Of a stretch of 57,892 nucleotides of DNA, positions 1 to 8,433 are shown piece by piece (the first letter of the stretch is position 1; the number at the start of each line of letters is the position of its first letter). The notes below the pieces were generated by a model, which did no database searches, was not told the DNA's origin, and worked only from the letters and a program-made list of their open reading frames with translations. The DNA lies in contig JAITUN010000117.1 in NCBI GenBank assembly GCA_031286285.1, positions 1-57,892 on the forward strand, written 5' to 3'. This DNA comes from Bacteroidales bacterium. GTDB taxonomy: Bacteria; Bacteroidota; Bacteroidia; Bacteroidales; WCHB1-69. The position numbers and the translations under genes were made by a program.

Positions 1-124
1 AAGTTTTTTTACCACAAAGGCGCACAAAGGATTTTCACAATGGCACACAAAGGATTGCCAAACATTATATTATCTTTGTGTTCCTTTGTGTGTACTTCGT
101 GTACTTTGTGGTAAAAAAAACTTT
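1..124. repeat. Long imperfect inverted repeat with CACAAAGG units
   Basis: The left end (1-19, AAGTTTTTTTACCACAAAG) is matched by its reverse complement at 104-124 with one extra A. The space between is filled with short CACAAAGG / CCTTTGTG units on both strands. The whole could fold into a long hairpin just upstream of pstB. It may be a REP-like intergenic element or a terminator for a pst gene lying left of the window. No gene is visible in it. Confidence 0.6.
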
Positions 125-162
125 TCGAAATAGACTCATATTTATAAATCAAAAATCAAAAT

Positions 163-915
163 ATGTACTGCATAGAAACCAAAGACTTAGATTTTTACTA
201 CGGCGATTTTCACGCGTTGAAATCCATTACTATGGATATTCCGGAAAAGGCGGTTACTGCCTTTATCGGTCCCTCCGGTTGCGGAAAATCCACCTATTTG
301 AGATTGTTTAACAGAATGAACGACTTGATTATGGACACCAAAATGACCGGAACAATTCATATTGACGGTGAGAATATCTACGCAAAAAATATTTTGGTTG
401 ATGAACTTCGAAAAAAGGTGGGGATGGTTTTTCAAAAGCCCAACCCTTTTCCGAAAACAATTTTTGAAAATATTGCTTATGGATTGCGTGTAAACGGAGA
501 AAACGACAAATCGTTCATTGAAAACAGAGTAGAAGAATCGTTGAAAGGCGCCGCACTTTGGGAAGAGGTAAAAGACAAACTAAAAAAATCTGCATTTGAA
601 CTTTCGGGCGGGCAACAACAACGCTTGTGCATTGCCCGATGCTTGGCTATCAAGCCTTCGGTAATCTTGATGGATGAGCCGGCATCGGCATTAGACCCCA
701 TCTCAACCTCAAAAATTGAAGAGTTGATACATCAACTTAAAAACGACTACACCATCGTAATTGTAACTCACAATATGCAACAAGCCGCCCGCGTAAGCGA
801 CAGAACCGCGTTTTTCTACTTGGGAGAACTCATTGAATACGACGACACCAAAACCATCTTCCTAAGCCCCTCCGTTGAAGCCACGCAGAACTACATAACC
901 GGACGATTCGGGTAG
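163..915 (+). CDS. pstB: Phosphate ABC transporter ATP-binding protein PstB
   Basis: Cytoplasmic ATPase that powers the PstSCAB phosphate importer. The 250-residue length is normal for PstB. Visible motifs: Walker [10 protein letters not shown] (36-44), with the early sequence typical of PstB ([10 protein letters not shown]), the ABC signature LSGGQQQR (from 147), Walker B ILMDEP (D171, E172) and the switch histidine at about 203. The ATG at 163 leaves a full N-terminus. phoU follows 69 bp later on the same strand, the usual pst order, so pstS, pstC and pstA probably lie left of the window. No Pho-box equivalent was recognised. Confidence 0.95.
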   Translation: MYCIETKDLDFYYGDFHALKSITMDIPEKAVTAFIGPSGCGKSTYLRLFNRMNDLIMDTKMTGTIHIDGENIYAKNILVDELRKKVGMVFQKPNPFPKTIFENIAYGLRVNGENDKSFIENRVEESLKGAALWEEVKDKLKKSAFELSGGQQQRLCIARCLAIKPSVILMDEPASALDPISTSKIEELIHQLKNDYTIVIVTHNMQQAARVSDRTAFFYLGELIEYDDTKTIFLSPSVEATQNYITGRFG

Positions 916-916
916 C

Positions 917-955
917 AGAAGTTAGAAGTTAGAAGTTAGAAGTTAGAAGTCAGAA
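917..955. repeat. Tandem heptamer array AGAAGTT
   Basis: About five copies of AGAAGTT begin two bases after the pstB stop and occupy the first half of the pstB-phoU spacer. The same unit recurs at 34038, and a close variant (AGAAGCT on the coding strand) at 30601. Belongs to the window-wide family of short intergenic arrays. Confidence 0.85.
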
Positions 956-960
956 TAATT

Positions 961-983
961 AACCATTAATCATTAATCATTAT
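961..983. repeat. Tandem CATTAAT/CCATTAA array before phoU
   Basis: Roughly three 7-bp units of the (C)CATTAAT type end two bases before the phoU ATG. The same motif sits just upstream of the permease gene at 4251 and, on the minus strand, of the TolC-like gene near 31972. Confidence 0.75.
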
Positions 984-984
984 T

Positions 985-1650
985 ATGCTCCAAATCGAAT
1001 TTGAACTCCAAAAATTAAGAACCTCACTACAAGAGTTGTGGGTGTTGGTTGAAAAACAACTTAAAAAATCGGAAAAAGCGTTGCTCACTTTTGACAAGGC
1101 GACAGCACGTGAAGTGATCAGCCGCGAAAAGATGGTCAATGCCTTAGAACTGAAAATTGATGCCGAGTGTGAGGCATTTATTGCCACATACAATCCGGTG
1201 GCAATAGATTTGCGGTTGGCGTTATCCATTCTGAAAATCAACAACAACTTAGAACGAATCGGCGATTTTGCAGAAGGGATCGCTTTTTTCGTGGTGAAAA
1301 ACATGAGCGAAGAGTTGCCCCAACCTTTCAAATCGAATCTAAACATCGAAAAGATGTTTCAAGAGGTTTTATCTATGTATTCATTATCAAAAGAAGCGTT
1401 CAATGAAGAAAATACGGAAAAGGCGGAAAAAGTTTTCGGGATTGACAATTTAGTGGATGAGATTAACCTCAACGCCGTAAAAGTACTTTCCGACGAGATG
1501 CTTGCCAATCCCAAAAAAGCGGAAGAGCTAATGTTTTTGCACGCGGTAGTCCGCCGATTAGAGCGCATCGGCGACCGCTGCAATAACATCGCCGAAGAGG
1601 TAGTCTTTTACTTAGATGCAAAAGTTTTAAAACATCAACAGCGGGGATAG
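985..1650 (+). CDS. phoU: Phosphate transport system regulatory protein PhoU
   Basis: Represses the Pho response and restrains PstSCAB when phosphate is plentiful; acts in the cytoplasm at the membrane-bound PstB/sensor kinase complex. The 221 residues form two PhoU helical repeats. Each carries the diagnostic metal-binding helix E-R-I-G-D (starting at about 90 and about 193, the second followed by RCNNIAEEV). The start is the ATG directly behind a CATTAAT array; no Shine-Dalgarno is seen, as is usual in Bacteroidetes. Position after pstB supports the call. The cognate two-component pair is not in the window. Confidence 0.95.
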   Translation: MLQIEFELQKLRTSLQELWVLVEKQLKKSEKALLTFDKATAREVISREKMVNALELKIDAECEAFIATYNPVAIDLRLALSILKINNNLERIGDFAEGIAFFVVKNMSEELPQPFKSNLNIEKMFQEVLSMYSLSKEAFNEENTEKAEKVFGIDNLVDEINLNAVKVLSDEMLANPKKAEELMFLHAVVRRLERIGDRCNNIAEEVVFYLDAKVLKHQQRG

Positions 1651-1704
1651 GAAACGTCTATACTTCCTTAACAGGAGAAAAAAAATGACTCTAATTTTTT
1701 TCAA

Positions 1705-2793
1705 TTATTGTGAAATGTCGCTCTTACAATTCAATATCAAAAGAGGATTTGCAGGATCATTAGTAACTATTTCAATTGTAGCATTTTGAACTCCTCTCCT
1801 GTTTCTTGTAGATAAGGTTATCGTTAAAGTAGAAAAACCATCTTTAGGGATCTCGGTAATATCGGAAGCAATGGAAAAAACTGAAGTGGAAGATTTTAAT
1901 TGTCTAATAATTAATGGATTTTTGCCTTTGTTATACAGTTGAATTTGTCTGGTAGGGTTCGTGTTTTTATCAATTTTTCCAAAATCAATATTTAATGAAT
2001 CTAAAAATGCTTTGGGGGCATCTTGTAATTGTTTGGGTGTTAATTTTGAAAAGTCTTCTTTAATCGCTGATTCTACAAAAAGTGTAATCCTGGGTTCAAT
2101 TGAATCTTGGGTTTGAATATTAACAACATCTTTAAAAACGCCGATCTCTCCTCTTTTTGCTGCATTATATGTTAATGATAACTCTTTTTCTTCGCCGGGT
2201 TTTAATGTTGTTTTTTCTAAAGTAATGTAATTTGGTAAATTAACCGGTTCAAATGTTGATTCTTTTTCCGAAAAATTCATTACTAAAAAATTAGATGATT
2301 GGGATTCTGTGCTGAATAAATCAAATTTAAGATTATTGTCTTTAATTCTAATATTTCCTATGCCATTTTTATAGCCTGCCGTTTCATATTTTGAGGGTGG
2401 TCTTTTCTCTACATTTCCCTTAATATAAATCATGTAGGGAGATCCGTTGGCTCCTTCTTTAAATTTGGGTTCGTTTGTTGTTACTTTAATGTTTTTGTTA
2501 AAACTACCCGGTCGATTAAAGGGATCATAAGTAGCTATAATAAATCCTTTTTGTCCGGGTGCTATCGCAGTTTTTGTGTAATCGGCTGCAGTACATCCGC
2601 ATCCCGGTTTTACACTGGATAACAAGAGATCTTGATCTCCGGTATTAGTAAATTCAAACTTTCCGGAAACTTTTCCTCCTTCTTCTTTTACATTACCAAA
2701 ATCAATGGTGGTACTTTCAAATTGAATTGCAGGTTGCGCAAAAAGAGATAATGCGCTTAAAAACAATACAAAACTTAATAGTTGCTTTTTCAT
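1705..2793 (-). CDS. Secreted DUF1573 protein with duplicated domain
   Basis: 362 residues with a cleavable signal peptide (hydrophobic core FVLFLSALSLFAQ, cleavage near residue 19). Two DUF1573 immunoglobulin-like modules are visible, at about 22-125 and about 265-360. Each has the pattern of a short conserved start (IDFGNVKEEGGK; IDFGKIDKNTN), a glycine/proline-rich centre and a T-x-x-P end. The first also has the CGC motif (about 66-68) common in DUF1573. The middle (about 150-260) is a less conserved beta-rich section. DUF1573 proteins are common in Bacteroidetes envelopes but lack an established biochemical role. Convergent with phoU, 54 bp apart. A consensus -7 box lies 49 bp upstream. 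Confidence 0.85.
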   Translation of the reverse strand: MKKQLLSFVLFLSALSLFAQPAIQFESTTIDFGNVKEEGGKVSGKFEFTNTGDQDLLLSSVKPGCGCTAADYTKTAIAPGQKGFIIATYDPFNRPGSFNKNIKVTTNEPKFKEGANGSPYMIYIKGNVEKRPPSKYETAGYKNGIGNIRIKDNNLKFDLFSTESQSSNFLVMNFSEKESTFEPVNLPNYITLEKTTLKPGEEKELSLTYNAAKRGEIGVFKDVVNIQTQDSIEPRITLFVESAIKEDFSKLTPKQLQDAPKAFLDSLNIDFGKIDKNTNPTRQIQLYNKGKNPLIIRQLKSSTSVFSIASDITEIPKDGFSTLTITLSTRNRRGVQNATIEIVTNDPANPLLILNCKSDISQ

Positions 2794-2841
2794 AATTAAC
2801 GTGTTTTTGTGTTAGAATTTTAATTAACGGCTTACAGACCG

Positions 2842-2849
2842 CAAAATTA
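2842..2849 (-). promoter_or_regulatory. Bacteroidetes -7 box TAATTTTG for the DUF1573 gene
   Basis: Exact match to TAnnTTTG on the minus strand, followed by CGG, about 49 bp before the DUF1573 start. No TTG at the -33 spacing was found. Confidence 0.6.
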
Positions 2850-3170
2850 TATGAAAGTTTACATAATGCATTTTTTTTTTATTTTTTTTTGCACACAGAT
2901 GACGCAGATGGGAACAAAATATACACAGATTTAATCAAAGAGATTATTCTTCATGGATATTTCATGATAAAAAAGAATTATTTTTTTTACTTTCTAAAGA
3001 AAAATTTAAATCTCAAAAAAATATTCTTCTCACAATCAATTAATTAATAGAATAAATCATTTTTTTTACGAAAAAATGTTGTTGTGTTAAAAAAAAGTGT
3101 TTTTTCGCGGCGTATTAATACACTATTACACTACTACGTAAAGACACGATGAAATTAAAAAAACAGAAGT
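2850..3170. other. Gene-free AT-rich spacer
   Basis: Together with flanking sites this is a 447-bp gap between two diverging genes. It contains long T runs, degenerate ACGCAGATG/CACAGAT units near 2890-2935 and no open frame with coding character. No tRNA, riboswitch or clear plus-strand -7 box was recognised, although the operon starting at 3241 must have its promoter here. Confidence 0.6.
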
Positions 3171-3195
3171 AACTCGTAACTCGTAACTCGTAACT
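3171..3195. repeat. Tandem heptamer array AACTCGT
   Basis: Three and a half copies of AACTCGT, 46 bp before the ABC ATPase start. The same unit recurs at 40078, 40498 (coding orientation of the minus genes) and, with T/C variation, at 42370. Confidence 0.85.
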
Positions 3196-3201
3196 AAAAT
3201 T

Positions 3202-3236
3202 AAACCTATAAACCCATAAACCTATAAACCTATAAG
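3202..3236. repeat. Tandem octamer array CCTATAAA
   Basis: Four copies of AAACCTAT (one with CCCAT), ending four bases before the ATG at 3241. Same unit as the arrays at 29996 and 30531, which likewise sit just upstream of start codons. Confidence 0.85.
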
Positions 3237-3240
3237 CATT

Positions 3241-4086
3241 ATGATTCAATTAACAAACATTGATTTCGGGTATTCCAAAAAGCGTTTGCTTTTCAAAAAT
3301 CTCACTTTGGAATTGTCCCGCGGGCACATTTACGGCTTACTTGGCAAAAATGGCGCCGGCAAAACCACCCTCCTCAAACTAATCAGCGGATTGCGTTTTA
3401 TTTCAAACGGATCCGCTTTAGTTTTTAATGAAAACCCTGCATTACGAAAACCCAACATGTTGCAGGAACTTTACTTCCTTCCGGAAGAGTTATACACACC
3501 GGCGCTCAAAACTGACGAATTTATTGAAGCCTACGCGCCATTCTATCCCAATTTTAACCGCGAACAATTTCAGGAATATCTGAATGTTTTTGAAGTTCCT
3601 TATCAACATTTAAAGATTCACAAGATGTCGTTTGGCGAAAAAAAGAAAGTGATGATCGCTTTTGCGCTTGCCTGTAATACCAAAATCTTAATCATGGATG
3701 AGCCGACCAATGCATTAGATATCCCTTCCAAAGCCATTTTTAGAAAAGTGATGGCTTCTGTTGCCACCGAAGATCGCATTGTAGTGATCTCCACCCACCA
3801 AGTGCGCGACTTGCACAGTTTAATTGACGCCATTATTATTCTCGATTCCGGAAAAATTATCTTAAACGAAAGCGCTGAATCCATTACCGAAAAACTCTCT
3901 TTTGAAGTTATGGAAAATACCGAAAACGCCACTAATATATTATATGAAGAGGATAATGTGCGTGGCAAAGTAGTGGTGCGTGAAAACAGCGCCCAAAAAG
4001 AAACAAAGTTGGATATTGAACTTCTATTCAATGCGGTAATGCTCAACAAAGAGAAAATTCAACACATTTTTAACCCTAAAAAATAA
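3241..4086 (+). CDS. ABC transporter ATP-binding protein, YtrB-like
   Basis: Single cytoplasmic ATPase domain of 281 residues. Walker A GKNGAGKT (35-42), Walker B ILIMDEPTNALD near 155-166, switch histidine in STHQVRDL. The signature is MSFGEKKKV rather than LSGGQ, a form common in the YtrB/BcrA branch. The C-terminal 75 residues are an extra regulatory-looking tail. It starts a run of co-directional genes: small membrane peptide, permease, GntR regulator, S9 peptidase and head-GIN lipoprotein. This resembles the YtrABC arrangement that responds to cell-envelope stress in Firmicutes. The transported substrate cannot be read from sequence. Confidence 0.88.
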   Translation: MIQLTNIDFGYSKKRLLFKNLTLELSRGHIYGLLGKNGAGKTTLLKLISGLRFISNGSALVFNENPALRKPNMLQELYFLPEELYTPALKTDEFIEAYAPFYPNFNREQFQEYLNVFEVPYQHLKIHKMSFGEKKKVMIAFALACNTKILIMDEPTNALDIPSKAIFRKVMASVATEDRIVVISTHQVRDLHSLIDAIIILDSGKIILNESAESITEKLSFEVMENTENATNILYEEDNVRGKVVVRENSAQKETKLDIELLFNAVMLNKEKIQHIFNPKK

Positions 4087-4091
4087 TTACT

Positions 4092-4232
4092 ATGAAAAAA
4101 TACACCAACAAAATTTTAATCATTGCTACTGCCATTTTTTTAGTAGTATCCACCATCATGTTCTTTGTTAGAGTATCCGAAATAAAAAAGGAATTAAAAG
4201 AAGAGAACATTCAATTAATCATTAATCATTAA
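4092..4232 (+). CDS. 46-aa single-span membrane peptide
   Basis: Begins five bases after the ATPase stop and ends 18 bases before the permease start, so it is co-transcribed with both. MKKYTNK is followed by a hydrophobic span of about 19 residues (about 8-26) and then a charged, helical stretch (EIKKELKEE). The last codons (QLIINH) and the stop are supplied by the CATTAAT tandem array. No family is recognised. Position suggests an accessory or regulatory subunit of the transporter; that is inference. Too short for most gene callers, but the start, spacing and membrane profile look real. Confidence 0.6.
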   Translation: MKKYTNKILIIATAIFLVVSTIMFFVRVSEIKKELKEENIQLIINH

Positions 4233-4247
4233 CCATTAACCATTATT
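4215..4247. repeat. Tandem CATTAAT/CCATTAA array
   Basis: About four and a half 7-bp units overlap the end of the 46-codon gene and stop four bases before the permease ATG at 4251. Same family as 961-983 and 31972-32014. Confidence 0.8.
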
Positions 4248-4250
4248 AAC

Positions 4251-4988
4251 ATGAATATTTTAAACATAACAAACTTATTTAGAGCATATTTTATTGAAAA
4301 CAAAAAAACATTGCTTATTTGTTGCCTGATATCTTTTGGATTATTGGCTTTTGCTTTTACTGTGAATACAATGCCTGAAATTCTACCCATAACGCCTTAC
4401 ATTATAACATTATGGTTTGCAGGTTCCTTTTTTCAATCTTCATTAAAAAAGAATAATAGTACACATTTTTTTAATTTACCGGTATCTAATGCTGAAAAAT
4501 TTATTCATTCCGTATTAACTATCATAATTATTGGAGCAGTAATCCATTTATTATCATTTGCAGGGGCATACACAGGATATTATCTTATTCATCCGCTGCT
4601 TAATAACAACATTGAAGAGTACCAATGGATTGTAAATAATAAAATAGCTGTTTGGGATCAACTTCTTATGCAAAAAGAGGCATATTGGACTTATAGCGTT
4701 GGGGGCACAGCGCTTCTTTTCGGTTCCATCTATTTTAAATCCAAAGCAATTATTAAGTCTGTGGGCAGCGGGTTAGGAATTTTACTCGGAATTTCCTTTT
4801 ATTTTTTGGCATTAATATCCATTACTTTTAGAGCGCTATTTAATGCCGAACCTCTGTACCGTTCTTCAATAAATATAAATTTTTCCGACACTCCATTTTT
4901 GCAAGAGTATTATTTTCTTATTCCCATTGCATTAATTGTGTTTTTCCTTTCACTCACTTATTTACGCTTAAAAGAAACGGAGGTATAA
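4251..4988 (+). CDS. ABC transporter permease (YtrB partner)
   Basis: 245-residue integral membrane protein. Hydrophobic spans are visible near 20-40, 48-65 (ITPYIITLWFAGSFF), 88-110, 150-162, 170-200 and 220-240. The sequence after span 2 (KKNNSTHFFNLPVSNAEKF) matches the cytoplasmic P-V-S/N-x-E loop of ABC-2-type permeases from GntR-linked operons. It follows the ATPase and the 46-aa peptide and precedes the GntR regulator by one base, so it almost certainly pairs with that ATPase. Substrate unknown; envelope-stress export is the family-based guess. Confidence 0.8.
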   Translation: MNILNITNLFRAYFIENKKTLLICCLISFGLLAFAFTVNTMPEILPITPYIITLWFAGSFFQSSLKKNNSTHFFNLPVSNAEKFIHSVLTIIIIGAVIHLLSFAGAYTGYYLIHPLLNNNIEEYQWIVNNKIAVWDQLLMQKEAYWTYSVGGTALLFGSIYFKSKAIIKSVGSGLGILLGISFYFLALISITFRALFNAEPLYRSSININFSDTPFLQEYYFLIPIALIVFFLSLTYLRLKETEV

Positions 4989-4989
4989 G

Positions 4990-5334
4990 ATGAATTTTAA
5001 AGAAACTCAACCTATTTATATGCAAATTTCCGATTGGGTGTGTGAGCAGATTTTGCTTGGCAAATGGCAATCGGATGAGCGTGCGTCCTCAGTGCGCGAA
5101 CTGGGCGCGCTCTTGGAGGTAAACCCCAACACAGTAGTTCGTTCTTACGATTTTTTAGAAAATAAAGAGATTCTTGTTAATAAGCGCGGCGTTGGTTTTT
5201 TCATAGCCCCCAACGCCGCAGACAAGATTCGTCAATTCCGGAAAGGACGTTTTTTTGAAGAGGAGTTGCCTGTAGTTTTTAAAACAATGAAACTGCTGAA
5301 TATTGAAATAAACGAAATTGTAAAACGTTTTTAA
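4990..5334 (+). CDS. GntR-family regulator, YtrA-like
   Basis: 114 residues: an N-terminal GntR winged helix (about 8-75; typical opening PIYMQISDWVCEQI, recognition region ASSVRELGALLEVNPNTVVRSYDFLE) and a short C-terminal helical tail in place of a ligand-binding domain. This size defines the YtrA subfamily, whose members repress their own ABC transporter operon. The start lies one base after the permease stop, suggesting translational coupling. Autoregulation of the operon starting at 3241 is expected from the family; no operator palindrome was identified with confidence. Confidence 0.9.
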   Translation: MNFKETQPIYMQISDWVCEQILLGKWQSDERASSVRELGALLEVNPNTVVRSYDFLENKEILVNKRGVGFFIAPNAADKIRQFRKGRFFEEELPVVFKTMKLLNIEINEIVKRF

Positions 5335-5357
5335 ATTATTAACTTTAATATATTCAC

Positions 5358-7625
5358 ATGAACAAAAAATCAATTATTATCGTTGCCATAGCTTTAGTAA
5401 GCTTGATGACAGCAAAAGCGCAAATTACAGGCGATTGGAAAGGTACGATGAATGTACAGGGTGTGCAATTGGAAATCATTTTCCATATTAGTGAAACCGA
5501 TGGAGTTTACGCTACTACAATGGATGTTCCGCTTCAGGGAGCATCAGATTTTCAGCTTGATAAAACAGAATTTGCAGACAAACAAATAACGATTTCGTCT
5601 GCGCAAATGGGAATCACTTATGTTGGAACATGGGATGGCGAAACGATTACCGGAGCTTTTAAACAAGCCGGCATGGAGTTTCCTTTGAATCTTCTCAAAT
5701 TTAAAAGCGTACTGCCCGGAAATACCGCCCTGCCCTCAACTGATGAAGAATTAAAAGCATTGGCAGCTTATGATGTAGGCAATTACAAATATCAGGTAGA
5801 AGATTATTGGGCGCGCCCAAAGGCTTCAAGTTTTCAACTTTCACCCAATGGAAAATATATGTCATACCGCGAAAAAGATGAAAATAACAAACAGCATGTT
5901 TATGTTAAAGAACTCGCTACCGGAAAATCACAACGAATCATCGAAGAGGGAGAGGAACTGATTCGAGGTTACGGATGGATTAACGACGAGCGATTGGTAT
6001 ATGTTATGGATCAGGGCGGTAACGAAAATTATCACATTTTTGCTGCCAACATAGACGGGAGCAATAAACTTGACCTTACGCCTTTTGACGATGTTCGTGT
6101 AAGCATTCTCAATATGTTAAAAGAACAAAAGGATTATATCATCATTTCAATGAATAAAAACAATAAGCAGGTGTTTGAACCTTATAAGTTGAATGTTGTT
6201 ACCGGAGAAATGGAGCAACTATTTGAAAATTCAGATATTGAAAATCCTATTCAAGATTATGATTTTGATAAAGACGGCGAATTGCGAGCCTATACAAAAT
6301 TAGTTAATGGAGTGGAAAATCATTTGTATTACAAAGATTTAACAACAGGAAAATTTCGATTGGTAAAAGAGATGCGTTGGGACGAAGCATTTTCGATTGT
6401 GGGCTTTAATTACACATCTTCCAATAAAGATGAAATCTATGTAGCTACTAATCTTGATAGCGACAAAGGACGAATAATATTGTATGATTTTAAAAACGAC
6501 AAGATTATTAAAGAAGTTTATTCAAATCCTGATTACGATGTGGCTAACATGGCACGTTCTAAAAAACGAAATTATGAAATAGATTATTTTTCTTATGAAG
6601 GCGAGAAGAATATTATTGTTCCGGTCAGCGATTTTTATAAAGATTTTCATCAACGAATGGAAGAAAAGTTTCCAAATAAACAGTTTTATATCACCGGTTA
6701 CGATGATGATGAAAATACTTTTTTGGTTCTTGTGAGCAGCGATAAACTGTACGGAACATATTATCAATACGATGTAAAATCGAAACAGGCTACATTATTA
6801 TATGACCTGATGCCGCAATTGAAAGAAGAGGATATGGCAGAGATGCGCCCAATCACTTTCAAAAGCCGCGATGGACTTACCCTGCACGGTTACATTACTT
6901 TGCCCAAAGCGGCTTTGGAAGGAAAAAAAGTACCGTTAATTGTTAATCCTCATGGAGGACCTGTAGCTCGCGATTCATGGAGATTCAATCCAGAAACCCA
7001 ACTTTTTGCCAGTCGTGGATATGCTACATTACAAGTTAATTTCAGAGTTTCGAATGGATTCGGCAAAGAGTTTTTACGCGCCGGACTAAAACAAGTAGGA
7101 CGTAAACTGATGGACGATGTGGAAGATGGTATCCAATATGTAATAGCTAAAGGCTGGGTTAATCCTGAGAAAGTTGCTATCTACGGTGGAAGCCACGGCG
7201 GCTATGCTACTTTGATGGGATTGGTAAAAACTCCCGATTTGTACGCGTGTGGCGTTGATTATGTGGGGATTTCCAGTATGTTTACTTTCATCAACTCTAT
7301 TCCGGAATATTGGAAACCCATGATAGAAATGTTAAAAGAGATGTTTTACGATATTGATGACCCCGTAGAAGCGGAAATTGCCCGCGAAGTTTCTCCCATT
7401 TATCATGTGGACAAAATTAAAAAGCCATTGTTTGTGGTACAAGGCGCCAACGACCCGCGTGTCAATATCAATGAATCAGACCAGATTGTTTCTCAACTGC
7501 GAGAAAAAGGTTTTGCTGTTCCTTATATGGTTAAATACAACGAAGGACACGGCTTTTCCCACGAAGAAAACAACATGGAAATGTACAAATGTATGATGGG
7601 ATTCTTTAACAAACATCTTAAATAA
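5358..7625 (+). CDS. Secreted S9 family prolyl-oligopeptidase-like peptidase
   Basis: 755 residues with a signal peptide (IIIVAIALVSLMTAKAQ). After an N-terminal beta module of about 100 residues comes a beta-propeller region (about 145-480) and a C-terminal alpha/beta hydrolase. The catalytic triad is visible: Ser612 in GGSHGGY, Asp699 in GANDPRVN, His731 in NEGHGFSH. Members cleave short peptides after proline or release acylated residues; periplasmic action is expected. It starts 23 bp after the GntR gene and is probably in the same operon, an unusual partner for a YtrA-type transporter. Exact specificity (dipeptidyl versus acylaminoacyl) is not resolvable from motifs. Confidence 0.9.
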   Translation: MNKKSIIIVAIALVSLMTAKAQITGDWKGTMNVQGVQLEIIFHISETDGVYATTMDVPLQGASDFQLDKTEFADKQITISSAQMGITYVGTWDGETITGAFKQAGMEFPLNLLKFKSVLPGNTALPSTDEELKALAAYDVGNYKYQVEDYWARPKASSFQLSPNGKYMSYREKDENNKQHVYVKELATGKSQRIIEEGEELIRGYGWINDERLVYVMDQGGNENYHIFAANIDGSNKLDLTPFDDVRVSILNMLKEQKDYIIISMNKNNKQVFEPYKLNVVTGEMEQLFENSDIENPIQDYDFDKDGELRAYTKLVNGVENHLYYKDLTTGKFRLVKEMRWDEAFSIVGFNYTSSNKDEIYVATNLDSDKGRIILYDFKNDKIIKEVYSNPDYDVANMARSKKRNYEIDYFSYEGEKNIIVPVSDFYKDFHQRMEEKFPNKQFYITGYDDDENTFLVLVSSDKLYGTYYQYDVKSKQATLLYDLMPQLKEEDMAEMRPITFKSRDGLTLHGYITLPKAALEGKKVPLIVNPHGGPVARDSWRFNPETQLFASRGYATLQVNFRVSNGFGKEFLRAGLKQVGRKLMDDVEDGIQYVIAKGWVNPEKVAIYGGSHGGYATLMGLVKTPDLYACGVDYVGISSMFTFINSIPEYWKPMIEMLKEMFYDIDDPVEAEIAREVSPIYHVDKIKKPLFVVQGANDPRVNINESDQIVSQLREKGFAVPYMVKYNEGHGFSHEENNMEMYKCMMGFFNKHLK

Positions 7626-7650
7626 TTATTAATCAAATAAAAAAAACAAT

Positions 7651-8400
7651 ATGAAAAAAAACAATATCATTATTATCATTACACTAAGTATATCGCTTTT
7701 ATGCATCTCATGCCTTGGCTTCATTACGCAAGAGACAATTAAAGGAAATAGCGAATTAACTACAAAATCCATAGTAATTTCAGATTTCTCTAAAATTGAT
7801 ATTGAGACTTTTGTAGAAATAGAGTATTCTCAAGAGAAAAACACAGGAAATTTAGAGTTCACTGTAGATGAAAATCTTTGGGATTATTATGATATTTACA
7901 CAAAAAACAAAGTGTTACACATACGGTTAAAAGATCAATTCAAAAATAAATTTAGATTAAACCCTACAAAAAGTTTGCTCAAAGTTTCTTCCGAGCAACT
8001 TGAAAGTATTGATATTTCAGGAAGTTCGAATGTTAATTTCTGTACAGAATTTACATCAAATAAATTAGAGATAGATTTGGCGGGAAGTGGTAAAATTTAT
8101 GCAAATAAATATCCGGTAAATATTGAGAAATGTGAAATAGATATTGCAGGTTCAGGAGATATACATCTTGCAGGTGTTATTCAAAAAGCCAAGGTAGATA
8201 TAGCAGGAAGCGGCAATATGAATGCCATAGATTGTGAGTTTTCCGGTCTTTCTGTTGATATTGCGGGAAGTGGAGATATTGAAGCAACAGTTACAGATGA
8301 ACTTAATGTGAGTATAGCCGGAAGCGGAAAAGTGAAATACAAAGGCAACCCATCTATTTCTACGAGCGTTGCGGGGTCAGGAAAAGTAATAAAACTATAA
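7651..8400 (+). CDS. Head-GIN domain (DUF2807) lipoprotein
   Basis: 249 residues. The signal sequence ends in a lipobox (LCISC, Cys at about 21), so a lipid-anchored envelope protein is expected. The rest is a DUF2807 beta-helix: the phrase (D)IAGSG recurs at least six times, each repeat forming a strand-turn rung. DUF2807 proteins are frequent in Bacteroidetes next to GntR/ABC or PspC-like envelope-stress genes, which fits the five genes upstream. Molecular role unknown. Convergent with the gene at 8434-8811. Confidence 0.85.
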   Translation: MKKNNIIIIITLSISLLCISCLGFITQETIKGNSELTTKSIVISDFSKIDIETFVEIEYSQEKNTGNLEFTVDENLWDYYDIYTKNKVLHIRLKDQFKNKFRLNPTKSLLKVSSEQLESIDISGSSNVNFCTEFTSNKLEIDLAGSGKIYANKYPVNIEKCEIDIAGSGDIHLAGVIQKAKVDIAGSGNMNAIDCEFSGLSVDIAGSGDIEATVTDELNVSIAGSGKVKYKGNPSISTSVAGSGKVIKL

Positions 8401-8433
8401 AAAAAGATAACTTTATTCAACTCCATGCTTTAA

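Noticed and set aside
78-311. 77-codon plus-strand frame.
   Set aside because: Overlaps the inverted repeat and the real pstB start in another frame.
3618-4049. 143-codon minus-strand frame.
   Set aside because: Antisense to the ABC ATPase with Walker B on the sense strand.
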